Shown here one piece after another: positions 1 through 8,466 of a stretch of DNA of 64,000 bases. Under the pieces are notes generated by a model. It worked only from the letters and a program-made list of their open reading frames with translations. It was not told the origin of the DNA and did not search any database. This DNA comes from Peribacillus muralis (GTDB lineage Bacteria; Bacillota; Bacilli; Bacillales; DSM-1321), in the NCBI RefSeq assembly GCF_001645685.2, contig NZ_CP017080.1, positions 2,408,001-2,472,000 of the forward strand. Direction: 5' to 3'. A program made the position numbers and the translations under genes. Position 1 is the first letter of the stretch. Each line of letters opens with the position of its first letter.

Positions 1-228
1 TTTTTCGTACATGGCAGACAGCCTCTGACCTAATGAAAAATAAACACCTGACATGTCTCCGGTTGCTATGATCAGCATCCTATTCGATAAATCCTGTCCA
101 CCACCAATGGGTTGTCCCTGAAGGGAAGAAGCAGGTTTATATATTTCCTGCTGTTCATTCATAAAAGAACATCCCGTTATGAAACAAAGTAATATAGTTA
201 ATTTTAGGGATAATGTTCCATTTTTCAT
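1..228 (-). CDS. TAXI-family TRAP transporter solute-binding lipoprotein (3' part outside window)
   Basis: Only the first 76 codons lie in the window. The N-terminus has a Lys near the start, a hydrophobic run and a lipobox ending ITGC, so this is a lipoprotein anchored outside the membrane. After about 45 residues comes ATGDMSGVYFSLGQRL, the GTGxxxGVYYPLG signature that opens mature TAXI (TRAP-associated extracytoplasmic immunogenic) binding proteins. These capture small organic acids or amino acids for TRAP permeases. The ATG has a GGAGA Shine-Dalgarno. A sigma-54 promoter and paired palindromes lie upstream, next to an NtrC-type regulator, which points to substrate-induced expression. The substrate cannot be read from this fragment. 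Confidence 0.8.
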   Translation of the reverse strand, partial: MKNGTLSLKLTILLCFITGCSFMNEQQEIYKPASSLQGQPIGGGQDLSNRMLIIATGDMSGVYFSLGQRLSAMYEK

Positions 229-257
229 CGTGTTCTCCTTTCTTACTCTGTTTTAGT

Positions 258-273
258 TGCAAGTAGCATGCCA
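258..273 (-). promoter_or_regulatory. sigma-54 (-24/-12) promoter
   Basis: On the minus strand the sequence is TGGCATG, four bases, TTGCA. This matches the sigma-54 consensus TGGCAYR-N4-TTGCW at every invariant position, including GG and GC ten bases apart. It lies 30 bases upstream of the TAXI gene and is immediately preceded by the gene of a sigma-54-dependent activator. Confidence 0.85.
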
Positions 274-324
274 AATGAAGTTACCGCGCAAAGACGAGAA
301 AAATGCCGTTTTATCTACAGGAAA

Positions 325-362
325 CCGGAAAATTTTTCCGGATATCCAGAAAAATTTGCCGG
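325..362. promoter_or_regulatory. tandem palindromic activator sites (UAS)
   Basis: Two related 17-base elements. CCGGAAAATTTTTCCGG at 325-341 is a perfect 8+1+8 palindrome. CCAGAAAAATTTGCCGG at 346-362 matches the first at 14 of 17 positions. Their centres are 21 bp apart, two helical turns, and they lie about 50-105 bp upstream of the -24/-12 promoter. This is the usual geometry for NtrC-family enhancer sites, so the adjacent response regulator is the likely ligand. Confidence 0.7.
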
Positions 363-375
363 TTCAGTTGTTATC

Positions 376-1752
376 TTATTCATTTTTTGAAATGAGTTTA
401 ATTTTATCACGCAGGCTTCTTTCTGATATTTTTAGGACTTGCGCTGTTTTTTGCCGATGATTCTTACAGTAGTGCAAAGTGGCGGTTATGACTTTTTCTT
501 CTATTTCTTTCATGGATATGCCAATGGGAACGCGAAAACTGTTATGATCATCCTCCAGCACATCTGGCCGAAAGACGAACTTTTGTTCTTGAACATATTG
601 TGGCAGGTCTGTATCCTCCATGCATTTCGAATTTGATAGAGCTACCGCATATTCTATAATGTTACCAAGCTCGCGGACATTCCCGGGATAATGATAATCG
701 AGCAAAATCTGCCGTGCTGCGGCTGAAAATGTCTTGTCCTCCTGGTTCATGTCACTAGCATGTTTTTTCATATAATAATCCATCAGGATCGGTAAATCTT
801 CTTTCCTTTCTCTAAGCGGAGGCACGGAAATGGGGATGACATTGAGCCTGAAAAATAAATCCTCCCTAAACTCCCCATCCATCACCATTTGTTCGAGATT
901 TTTATTCGCTGCACTAATTATTCGGACGTCCAAAGATCGTTTCGTATTGGATCCGAGCGGAGTCACTTCCCGTTCCTGTAATACCCTTAATAGCTTGGCT
1001 TGGAGGGGAAGGGGCATTTCACTAATCTCATCAAGAAACAAAATGCCTCCATTAGCGGCAACGAACTTCCCATCCTTCCTGTGGGTGGCACCTGAAAAAG
1101 CTCCCTTTTCGTATCCGAACAATTCAGATTCCAGCAGCATTTCGGGTATTGCAGCACAATTGACAATTTGCATGGGCTTGTTTTTCCTTCTTCCCAGCGT
1201 ATGGATGTTTCGAGCTACAAGCTCTTTGCCCGTCCCGCTTTCTCCTGTAATAAGGACACTGGAATCAATGTCTTTCACTCTTTCAATCATTGAAAAAATG
1301 CGCTGCATCGGCCTGCTGTTACCGAGAAAGTTCCCTGATCCCCTCTGCTTATCCAATTCTTCATGAAGTGTCTCCAATTGATTCGTCATCTGAGTGAATT
1401 CAGTGGCCCTAATCATAAGCAACGAAAGTTCTTCAATATTTAAGGGCTTTTCGATATAATAATAGGCCCCTTTTTTTATGGCCTCAATGGAAGTATCGAT
1501 GGATGAGTAAGCCGTCATCATGATGACTGCCAGATTAGGAGCCAATTGTTTGATTTTTTGAAGGATATCAAGTCCGCTTTTATTGCCTATCCTCAAATCA
1601 AGCAGAACGATATCAAAAGGATGATTTTCAATTTTTCGAAGACCTTCATCCGGGTCTGTCGTTGCCGTGACTTGATACGAATCCTCCAATGCGAAGGTTA
1701 AGGCGCTGCAAATAGCGAGTTCATCATCGATCACTAATACATGTAACTTCAT
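376..1752 (-). CDS. sigma-54-dependent response regulator, NtrC/DctD family
   Basis: 458 residues with the classic three-part layout. The receiver domain (about 1-120) has the acidic pair near residue 10, the phospho-acceptor Asp52 in IVLLDLR, a conserved Thr80 and Lys102. The AAA+ domain (about 140-375) has Walker A GESGTGKE near 170, the sigma-54 contact loop GAFSGA near 217 (Ser in place of the usual Thr) and Walker B GGILFLDE. A Fis-type helix-turn-helix closes the protein (KTAQVLKISERSLRDKI). The ATG follows GGAGG. It overlaps the end of the kinase gene by 29 bases, so the two are co-transcribed. It should activate the sigma-54 promoter just downstream. Confidence 0.9.
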   Translation of the reverse strand: MKLHVLVIDDELAICSALTFALEDSYQVTATTDPDEGLRKIENHPFDIVLLDLRIGNKSGLDILQKIKQLAPNLAVIMMTAYSSIDTSIEAIKKGAYYYIEKPLNIEELSLLMIRATEFTQMTNQLETLHEELDKQRGSGNFLGNSRPMQRIFSMIERVKDIDSSVLITGESGTGKELVARNIHTLGRRKNKPMQIVNCAAIPEMLLESELFGYEKGAFSGATHRKDGKFVAANGGILFLDEISEMPLPLQAKLLRVLQEREVTPLGSNTKRSLDVRIISAANKNLEQMVMDGEFREDLFFRLNVIPISVPPLRERKEDLPILMDYYMKKHASDMNQEDKTFSAAARQILLDYHYPGNVRELGNIIEYAVALSNSKCMEDTDLPQYVQEQKFVFRPDVLEDDHNSFRVPIGISMKEIEEKVITATLHYCKNHRQKTAQVLKISERSLRDKIKLISKNE

Positions 1753-3757
1753 ATTGATCTTCCTCCTTCATGGTTTCGGTCGTAGATAATGGGAGTAAGA
1801 TGGTGAATGTCGTTCCACAATCGGGATGGCTTTTCACCTGGATATCTCCGTTGTTTTCTTTAATGAGCCTATACGATAACGTGAGTCCCAAACCGACGCC
1901 TTTATCTTTATTTGTATAAAATGGTTCGAAAATATGATTCTGATCTTCCTGCTTGATTCCTTTCCCTGTATCGGATATGCTGATCCGCCCCGTTTTTTCA
2001 TTTTCTTTATTAATTGTAATTTTAATTATTTTTTCGACTTTTTCTTCCACAGCTTGAATTGAATTCAATATTAAATTAAGAATAACTTGGTGGATCTGTT
2101 GTAAATCTATATAAAAGATAAGGTTCTCATCAATTGCCTGTTCAAAATTTATTTTCTTTTTTTCCATTGTCACCTTATGGAAAGCAAGTAATGATATAAG
2201 TTCATGGGCAGGGCAATTCGTTATATTCGGCGGCCGTGGGCGTGCATATTCAATTAAATCAGTAACTATCGCATTAAGGCGGTTGACCTCATTAGGTAAA
2301 TGCTCCATTAGAACTTGTCGGAATTGAGGTTTATCGTATTTGCTCGGAAGCAAGTCTATGAATGTTTTTATTGAGGTTAACGGGTTTCTAATTTCATGAG
2401 CAACCCCGGCAACCAGTTGACCAAGTGCGTGCAGCTTTTCCTGTGTGATCAATCTTTTCTCCAATGTTTTCTTCTCCGTTTCATCATTCATGGAAAGTAA
2501 GTACCCGGTATGTGACTTTTCCGTATTGAACATTTTATGCATCGAATAGGAAATCACCTTTTGCTCGTGCTGTCCATTTAAAGCTCGAATCCGAAGGGAC
2601 CCTGTACCCTTTTTTTCTCCTTGTTTAGGATAGGAAGCATCGAACATCTTCAAAAACTCATTATGATTCGAAATATTCAGAATCATTTCCTTGGAAATGT
2701 TCAGGATGTCTGATGCCTTTTCATTGCAGCTTGTAATGAGGAAATCATGATTGTAGGTAATGATGCCCGCATCGATATTGTTTAATATTTGTTCTTTGAA
2801 AGCTTCACTATTCGCGAGTTTTTGGCGTTGTTTCTTTAAATCCTCATTCAATAGATGCAATGTTCGTGTCTTGGCATGAACGGATTTTTTAAGCTTTTGA
2901 TTCCATATGTAAATAATGAAAAGAATGATGGCTCCTGCGGTTAATATCATGGTCAACCAAAATATGAATTGCTCCAGTCTAGCGATTTTTCGATCGGATT
3001 GCGGCATGATCCATTTATCGATGATCCCATTTAATTGTCGATTGGCTTTAAGTTCAGTGAGTGCATTGTCCATCATGAATAGTAGCGTTTGATTTCCTTG
3101 CTTTACAGCAATCGTATAATCCGCAGGTTCAATGACCTCATCAAGAATGATGTACTGTTTTTCCTTGCGGAGTTTTTTCAAATAAAATTCCGCTGTCCAT
3201 TTGTTTCCGATGAATACATCTGCGCGTCCATTCAATAACGTTAACACTCCGGAGTATTGATTCGATACAGTCGTTAAGTTGGTATTTCTCATATTGAGAA
3301 AAGTGCCGATTACTGGAGTTGTATGGTCCAGGACTACGTGGGCATCGCGTAAATCCGTCAGCGTATGGATATCCTTTTTCCTATTGCTTGGGATGATGAT
3401 CGATTGGGACATGGTAAAGTAAGGCTGGGTGAAATCAAGTTGATTATCTTTTTCGATACTATAGGTACTGCCGACAAGGGCATCGATCTCACCATTCATT
3501 AATGCTTTTTCCGCTTCTTGTATCTCCATCGGAACATACTCGAAAACAGCACCGCTATTTTTTGCTATTTCCTCCATTAATTCAATATTGATGCCGTCCA
3601 TTTCATTGGCTTCATTTTTAAATGAAAATGGAGGGAGGGCAGTTTCGACCGCAATGATGAAGGTTTTTTGTTCAGCCAAAACATCTGAAGACCACGGTAT
3701 TTGCCCAAAGGATGCACAACAAACTAGACTTAAAAATGCCATAAGGTTCTTTTTGAT
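1724..3757 (-). CDS. hybrid-sensor histidine kinase with periplasmic SBP_bac_3 domain, DctB/NtrB-like
   Basis: The protein begins with a signal peptide and then carries an amino-acid-binding-like SBP_bac_3 domain (about 32-252), a membrane segment (264-286), a PAS domain (about 318-430), a HisKA domain with His454 in GVAHEIRNP, and an HATPase domain with the N box, ISDTGKGI and GVGLGL. An extracellular ligand is therefore sensed by a binding-protein-like domain. The start is uncertain. A perfect GGAGG (3766-3770) sits 8 bases before an ATC codon that would give a textbook signal peptide (xKKNLMAFLSLVCC). The nearest upstream ATG adds about 20 residues with no signal character, and the next in-frame ATG is 6 codons inside. 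The coordinates given assume ATC initiation. Confidence 0.85.
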   Translation of the reverse strand: MKKNLMAFLSLVCCASFGQIPWSSDVLAEQKTFIIAVETALPPFSFKNEANEMDGINIELMEEIAKNSGAVFEYVPMEIQEAEKALMNGEIDALVGSTYSIEKDNQLDFTQPYFTMSQSIIIPSNRKKDIHTLTDLRDAHVVLDHTTPVIGTFLNMRNTNLTTVSNQYSGVLTLLNGRADVFIGNKWTAEFYLKKLRKEKQYIILDEVIEPADYTIAVKQGNQTLLFMMDNALTELKANRQLNGIIDKWIMPQSDRKIARLEQFIFWLTMILTAGAIILFIIYIWNQKLKKSVHAKTRTLHLLNEDLKKQRQKLANSEAFKEQILNNIDAGIITYNHDFLITSCNEKASDILNISKEMILNISNHNEFLKMFDASYPKQGEKKGTGSLRIRALNGQHEQKVISYSMHKMFNTEKSHTGYLLSMNDETEKKTLEKRLITQEKLHALGQLVAGVAHEIRNPLTSIKTFIDLLPSKYDKPQFRQVLMEHLPNEVNRLNAIVTDLIEYARPRPPNITNCPAHELISLLAFHKVTMEKKKINFEQAIDENLIFYIDLQQIHQVILNLILNSIQAVEEKVEKIIKITINKENEKTGRISISDTGKGIKQEDQNHIFEPFYTNKDKGVGLGLTLSYRLIKENNGDIQVKSHPDCGTTFTILLPLSTTETMKEEDQYEVTCISDR

Positions 3758-3936
3758 TAAAAAGCCCTCCTTTCTTTGATAGTCATGCAAGCAACATTCC
3801 CTTCCCAAAAACGTCATGATACTACTATTTCTCCGATTACGCCTTGAACCCTTTTTAAATATGTTAAATGATGAGGGTAATCTGACACAATTCAACAAGA
3901 ATCTACATGTGGCTTCATGTTAAATCAATGGATATA

Positions 3937-3961
3937 AACCCAGCATTCAATGCTGGGTTTC
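3937..3961 (-). terminator. inverted repeat, probable terminator
   Basis: A perfect 12+1+12 inverted repeat (arms AAACCCAGCATT and AATGCTGGGTTT), 23 bases after the stop of the DinB-like gene. The following T-tract is weak, so termination is likely but not certain. Confidence 0.5.
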
Positions 3962-3983
3962 AGTTGGATTTCACTAATAGTCT

Positions 3984-4445
3984 TTATTTTTCACTTTCGA
4001 GTGCTTTTAGCATTTGTCTTAAGGCTCCAAGATGATAAGCGGAATGGGCGATGGTCGCATTCACATTTGTTAGCCATTCCTCTAAATCGATTGTATCGAT
4101 TTCGGCTAAAAGAGTGTGGTATTCAGTTTGTAGCCCTTCCTTGATTTCGGTCCATTTTGCCTCATCAACTTGAGAAATGGTCCAGCTAGCACCCCAATCC
4201 TTTTCAAACTCCTCGCCACTGATCATCGTCCGGATCACCCATAAATAATAACGGATGTGGTCAGCGTGAGCGGCTATAGTCGATCCGTGAATGGAAAGAG
4301 ATGCATCTTCCGCGCCGACATCTTCAAGAGTGCCAAAAATGCCTGCATTCGGTCTTGTATCTGTATAATAGCTTCCTCCATTTTCCGGTCCCTCAAACGT
4401 CTCATTCAAAAGCATTTTTAGCGATTCCGCCAACGTCTTCCCCAT
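3984..4445 (-). CDS. DinB-like superfamily protein
   Basis: About 153 residues, the size of DinB/YfiT-like four-helix-bundle proteins that bind a metal through three histidines. Candidate ligands are in SIHGSTIAAHADHIRYY and in ATIAHSAYHLGALRQM near the C-terminus. Members include damage-inducible proteins and thiol-dependent transferases, and the substrate is unknown here. The ATG at 4445 has AAAGGGG 8 bases upstream and is preferred to a TTG 18 bases further up. It is a single gene followed by an inverted repeat. Confidence 0.75.
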   Translation of the reverse strand: MGKTLAESLKMLLNETFEGPENGGSYYTDTRPNAGIFGTLEDVGAEDASLSIHGSTIAAHADHIRYYLWVIRTMISGEEFEKDWGASWTISQVDEAKWTEIKEGLQTEYHTLLAEIDTIDLEEWLTNVNATIAHSAYHLGALRQMLKALESEK

Positions 4446-4959
4446 TTTCCATTCCCCTTTCAAGCGTTATAATTTGCTTCAACCTTTATCATACACCATG
4501 AAGATCCCACATTTGGATTTATTTTGAAAGAACATTTTGCTTTCAAGCCTCCCATACTCCCGTTAGCATATGATGAAACCGGAAGAAAACGAAAAAATCC
4601 TTCGCAAAATGTCTGATGAAGCACATGCGTTGCAAAGTGAAAAAATAAAAGGGTGTAATAGCTAGTGCTTATAGGTGGATACGCTGCGAGCAGCCAAAGG
4701 TTACGATACTAAATCAAATGTTTCACGGGGACACCACCATATGACCCTCTTCGGTGTTCCAATTTCTTCGCCTGCCCTCTAAACGGCGGGCAAAGGAGAT
4801 ATTGCCGGGAGAGCACATAGGGGAGATCTTGCATACGAAAAAGAGCCAAGGGCGGACTGACCTCGGAAAGAAGGGTGCATGAAGTGGAAAGTAACGTTCA
4901 AGCGGAAGCTTTCCAACAGAGCTTTTCTGCGTTCTAACGGAGTTTAACAACACAAAAAA
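4446..4959. other. intergenic region without a supportable gene
   Basis: About 500 bases. A 31-codon reading frame on the plus strand near 4569-4664 (starting MMKPEENEKILRK) and an 81-codon frame on the minus strand (4723-4968) have no ribosome binding site or recognisable family, and I do not call them. Nothing else was identified. Confidence 0.4.
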
Positions 4960-4995
4960 CGTAGCCAAACTCCGGGATCATCGAGTTTAGCTACG
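4960..4995 (-). terminator. rho-independent terminator of the downstream hypothetical gene
   Basis: 13-base arms (CGTAGCCAAACTC and GAGTTTAGCTACG, one G-T type mismatch) around a 10-base loop. Six Ts follow on the minus strand. It lies 68 bases after the stop at 5064. The core AAACTC / ATCATCGAGTTT recurs in the speD terminator at 45641. Confidence 0.75.
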
Positions 4996-5063
4996 GTCTG
5001 AGAGGATTAACCTTCATTTTACATTAGCTTATATTGGTAGTTCATATAATCATGAGCAGCCTT

Positions 5064-5384
5064 TTAGCAGTTTCCTAGACGCTCATCCAAAGACAAAATC
5101 CGAAAGGTAGACTCTTGGTCTCTGCACAAGCCGCCCATAACTATTTGATTATCTTTAGTAATGGTGACATATCTGAACGTTTCATCGTTGTTCATGTTAA
5201 TAGTGGTTTCCGGTGTCGTTTCCATCTTTGCAAAGCCTTGTTCTGTGTACGTAAGCGGAAGTAAGTCATCCAATCCTTCATCTGGGCTACCGAGCCACTT
5301 AAACATAAAATCCTTCAATGAAAATTGTTCGATCATCGATAAATGCTCTTTAAAAATTAATTGATCTCTTGTTACTTCTTTCAA
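5064..5384 (-). CDS. hypothetical protein, about 106 residues
   Basis: I do not recognise this protein. It is soluble and acidic, with no signal peptide, membrane segment or obvious motif. It ends in a short Cys-containing tail (LDERLGNC). GAGGAG is spaced 8 bases from a TTG (5384), which I prefer to a GTG 9 bases upstream that overlaps the ribosome site. It stands alone between a terminator and the beta-amylase gene. Confidence 0.55.
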   Translation of the reverse strand: MKEVTRDQLIFKEHLSMIEQFSLKDFMFKWLGSPDEGLDDLLPLTYTEQGFAKMETTPETTINMNNDETFRYVTITKDNQIVMGGLCRDQESTFRILSLDERLGNC

Positions 5385-5509
5385 CTTATCCACTCCTCAA
5401 TCGTATTTAAGTGTATATGGATAAACGGCTAACATCAAGAGCATTCCAATGACAAACGATTTACATTTAGATTACGGCTTTCACTTAGGTTCGCAGTCAC
5501 CCTTACAAA

Positions 5510-7135
5510 CTACCAGGAAGATGTATACGCACCTTTGCCAGCCATTGGGGTGGTTAGATTTTTATTCTCACCTTGCTGCCATGTAATCTTGCCATTTTCA
5601 TCTTTCATGATGAACTTGAATTGATAAGATTGATTGGCAGCTAAACGGAAGGTTCCGCTCCAATTGCCTTTTTCACTTTGAGTCAGTTTATATTCATAAT
5701 CGACTGGATTCCACCTTCCGATTTCCCCTCTATCTCCAATTAAGTATACCCCCCGTGTCGCTGGGACATTATCAACGGTGAATGTAACCGGAATCGATTT
5801 GCTTTGCAATTTATCCGCCAACAATCGTAACTCTGCTGTTGGATTTCCTTTATCATCGAATAAATAGGACATTCTTAAGAAGGTGAAACCATCAAAACCA
5901 TAGTTGAAAACCATTTCCGCTATATTATCATAGCTACCTACATCGTTGATGGCTAAGGCGTTTTCACCGTTAAGCGATAGACCCTTTTTTGTAGCCAATG
6001 TAGCAATTTGCGCAACCAATGTTTTAGGTGAGCTATACTGGGGCGCCGTTTGAGCGGCGGAGTCCCCCATTTCCAAGCATGTGAAGGTGAGGGCCAATTT
6101 GGATTTCTTGAATTGATCAAGAAGTTGGGAGTAGTTATAGTACCCAGCACTATACTCGGCCGAATGTGGCATGAACGGATCATTCATTTTCCAATGGACT
6201 CCTGAGATTTTAGCTCCAATGGGAACTTTGAAGACACGATCAAAATGCTTATGGGCCAATCTTGAGATACTTGCAAGATGTTTTTCCAGTGTTCCCTGAT
6301 ACCATTTCATAAAGTCTATTCCAAATGCAGTGTCAATTGCACCGCCTACCTTGAAAAATTCATCTCCGTTATTTGGCGGCTGAATCTCATCCCAGTTCGT
6401 ATACCTTTTTCCCCAAGCGACATTAAGTTTGGTTATCGATGCATATTTTTCTTTCATTGAAAGCCTGAAATCCGATTTCGCACCATCTGTATAAGCTTGA
6501 AGTTCCCCCCTTCCCGGATATTTCCAACCATTCGTTTTCTGATAGGAAGGATATCTTAATTCCCCTGCCGGTCCTGCACTTAAGTATATTTTTGCAATCA
6601 AATTTCTTTTATCTGAGAAATTCTTTGCAAAGGACCTGTACAATTCCTCATATTGAATTGAGGTACCTTCCCACCAAGGGGCGAGTACTTCTTTATTCCA
6701 GTCCCCGCTTTCGCTCTTGAATGCCATGTTTTCGGCAGAGTCTTCCTTCCAGAGCCAGCTAGGAATGGGATAGCTGCAAACATCTCCTACATTTTCGCCA
6801 CATTGATGTGTGGACAAAATGGGGACCCATTTTAAACCGGATGCCTCCACTGCCTCACTGTACTTTTGATAATAAGACCAATCAAACTGATTATCTTTTT
6901 CACTCTCGACCAGCCCCCACCATATATCTGTCGTTATGGCGTATACACCATTTTCCTTCAGTAGCTCCAACTCCGCTCTAAAGGCGTCCCAGTCTGTTAT
7001 TTGACCCAATGGCGCCATGACATAGAGCCTGTAATCTGGTTTGACTTCTGCAATTCCAGCTGAATCACTTGATAAAGGAACAAAATAAAACATGAATTTG
7101 AAAACGCCAGTCGATAATTTTCCCAAAAAAACCAT
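5510..7135 (-). CDS. beta-amylase (GH14) with C-terminal starch-binding domain
   Basis: Releases maltose from the non-reducing ends of starch (EC 3.2.1.2). 541 residues, the same order as the secreted Bacillus cereus-type enzyme. The GH14 barrel runs from about 33 to 440, with catalytic acid Glu192 in GPAGELRYPSY and the second catalytic Glu in LSLNGENALA. The last 95 residues (from PVTFTVDNVPATRG to the end TSSW) form a CBM20-type starch-binding domain. The N-terminus has a short hydrophobic stretch (VFKFMFYFVPL) that may act as a weak signal peptide. The usual HQCGGNVGD motif reads HQCGENVGD here. A T7 run lies within the first codons. The gene is monocistronic and diverges from ykuK. Confidence 0.9.
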   Translation of the reverse strand: MVFLGKLSTGVFKFMFYFVPLSSDSAGIAEVKPDYRLYVMAPLGQITDWDAFRAELELLKENGVYAITTDIWWGLVESEKDNQFDWSYYQKYSEAVEASGLKWVPILSTHQCGENVGDVCSYPIPSWLWKEDSAENMAFKSESGDWNKEVLAPWWEGTSIQYEELYRSFAKNFSDKRNLIAKIYLSAGPAGELRYPSYQKTNGWKYPGRGELQAYTDGAKSDFRLSMKEKYASITKLNVAWGKRYTNWDEIQPPNNGDEFFKVGGAIDTAFGIDFMKWYQGTLEKHLASISRLAHKHFDRVFKVPIGAKISGVHWKMNDPFMPHSAEYSAGYYNYSQLLDQFKKSKLALTFTCLEMGDSAAQTAPQYSSPKTLVAQIATLATKKGLSLNGENALAINDVGSYDNIAEMVFNYGFDGFTFLRMSYLFDDKGNPTAELRLLADKLQSKSIPVTFTVDNVPATRGVYLIGDRGEIGRWNPVDYEYKLTQSEKGNWSGTFRLAANQSYQFKFIMKDENGKITWQQGENKNLTTPMAGKGAYTSSW

Positions 7136-7384
7136 CCTTCCCTCATCAATAATGGAAGCAATACATATATAAAAATGGTCAGGAAATTGTTCTTGATGCT
7201 AATCGATAAAAAGGGCGGCTTGTACCAAAAGTATATTTCAATTGGGAATATTTATCAATCAGTTTCATCACAATGCTAAGGGCCCGTTCAATCTAATGGC
7301 CTTCATCTCAGCACGAAACAAGTTCTTGCTTCATATGATGTGTTATGGGGTGTACAGGAAAATGGAAGGGTTGGGTGCTGATAT

Positions 7385-7927
7385 ATGAGACAATCTCCAA
7401 TTTATAATATTCCGTTTCAAAATATCCAAGAAAAAAACATGTCCTTTGAAGTGGTCTTCAACCATATTGCGGAGTTTATGAAATTAAATCCAGCCGGTAA
7501 CTTTCGTCTTATGATCGGCACTGATTCGCAGGTACATAAAAAACATACAGTATTCATCACTGGCATCGTAATTCGGCAGGTCGGAAATGGAGTTTGGGGC
7601 TGCATAAGGAAAGTGATGATTCCTAGAAGGATGACGCAATTACATGAACGAATTTCGTATGAATTGTCATTAACCGAGGAGCTCGTTTCCATGTTTACGG
7701 AAGAAAGAAAAAACCAGCTAATTGAAATTGTCCTTCCTGCCGTTTATCAAGGAGCCACCTTCACTATGGAGGGCCACATTGATATAGGAATAGGAAAACG
7801 GAACAAAACGAGTGAGTTCGTAAAAGAAATGGTCGCTAGGATGGAATCGATGGGAGTTGAACCGAAAATAAAACCTAATGCTTTCGTGGCTTCAAGCTAT
7901 GCCAACCGATATACAAAGAACGAGTAA
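7385..7927 (+). CDS. ykuK: YkuK family (DUF458) RNase H-like protein
   Basis: 180 residues with the DUF458 hallmarks: LMIGTDSQVH near residue 42 (an RNase H-fold acidic strand), EGHIDIGIGKRNKT in the middle and KPNAFVASSYANRYTK at the C-terminus. Bacillus YkuK is a conserved protein of unknown role with a ribonuclease H-like fold. Ribosome site GGAAGGG is rather distant from the ATG. It diverges from the beta-amylase gene across a 249-base spacer. Confidence 0.85.
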   Translation: MRQSPIYNIPFQNIQEKNMSFEVVFNHIAEFMKLNPAGNFRLMIGTDSQVHKKHTVFITGIVIRQVGNGVWGCIRKVMIPRRMTQLHERISYELSLTEELVSMFTEERKNQLIEIVLPAVYQGATFTMEGHIDIGIGKRNKTSEFVKEMVARMESMGVEPKIKPNAFVASSYANRYTKNE

Positions 7928-7964
7928 AGGTTGTGCGTTCACTATTAAAATAATTTAACGAAAA

Positions 7965-7991
7965 TGACACCCATTTGTATAATGAGTGTCA
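7965..7991 (-). terminator. terminator of the DUF2533 gene
   Basis: Arms TGACACCCATT and AATGAGTGTCA (one mismatch) with a 5-base loop, followed by TTTTCGTT on the minus strand. It lies 46 bases after the stop at 8037. Confidence 0.6.
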
Positions 7992-8036
7992 GTCCTGCCG
8001 TTTCAAGCCACCTTTTCACCTGGGCAATTGTGCAGC

Positions 8037-8294
8037 CTATGCTAATTTCCCCACATATGTACGGACCATTTCGGCGGTAACCATTTTCCGAGTAGGTATA
8101 AATCTTTCATTTGCCAAAGCGTTGATTTGGATGGTGATCATATTGATGGAGTCTGTTGTAAAATCCTTTTCAGCCTTACATAATTCAATCGCTTCTTGAA
8201 TATAGTCTTCCCGTTTTTGATCCAAAAACGAAAATTCAGTGAATTCCTTGTTTTGCTTTTGGGCATGTAACGTTATAGCCTTATGTACACTCAT
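8037..8294 (-). CDS. ypbS: DUF2533 family protein (YpbS-like)
   Basis: 85 residues that align along their length with Bacillus YpbS: an MSVHxAI start, QKREDYIQEAIELCK in the middle, and PTRKMVTAEMVRTYV near the end. Function unknown. AGGAG is spaced 8 bases from the ATG at 8294, which excludes the GTG three codons upstream. It is a small helical protein with no membrane segment. Confidence 0.75.
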   Translation of the reverse strand: MSVHKAITLHAQKQNKEFTEFSFLDQKREDYIQEAIELCKAEKDFTTDSINMITIQINALANERFIPTRKMVTAEMVRTYVGKLA

Positions 8295-8414
8295 ATCCAC
8301 CACTCCTAATGTTTTGTTTTGTCGATACCTTCATATTAACAAGTTTATGGGGGAAATTAAAGGATTAATAAAGCTGGATCACCAGTCTCCAACGCTCTAG
8401 CCAAACGCACTGAA

Positions 8415-8445
8415 AAAGCCCTTGAAGCGGTGGCTCAAGGGCTTT
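8415..8445 (-). terminator. terminator of the OsmC gene
   Basis: 11-base arms (AAAGCCCTTGA / TCAAGGGCTTT) with a 9-base loop and a T5 tract on the minus strand, 21 bases after the OsmC stop. Confidence 0.85.
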
Positions 8446-8466
8446 CGGGATGTCGTCACTTATAAA

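Noticed and set aside
325..362. Palindromes downstream of the response regulator gene considered as terminators
   Set aside because: No T-tract follows, both copies have a conserved dyad at helical spacing, and a sigma-54 promoter lies just beyond. Operator sites fit better.
830..1366. 178-codon plus-strand frame
   Set aside because: Antisense to the AAA+ domain of the response regulator; no ribosome site or family, so a shadow.
4723..4968. 81-codon minus-strand frame
   Set aside because: No ribosome site; it overlaps the terminator hairpin at 4960 and has Arg/Pro/Phe-rich composition.
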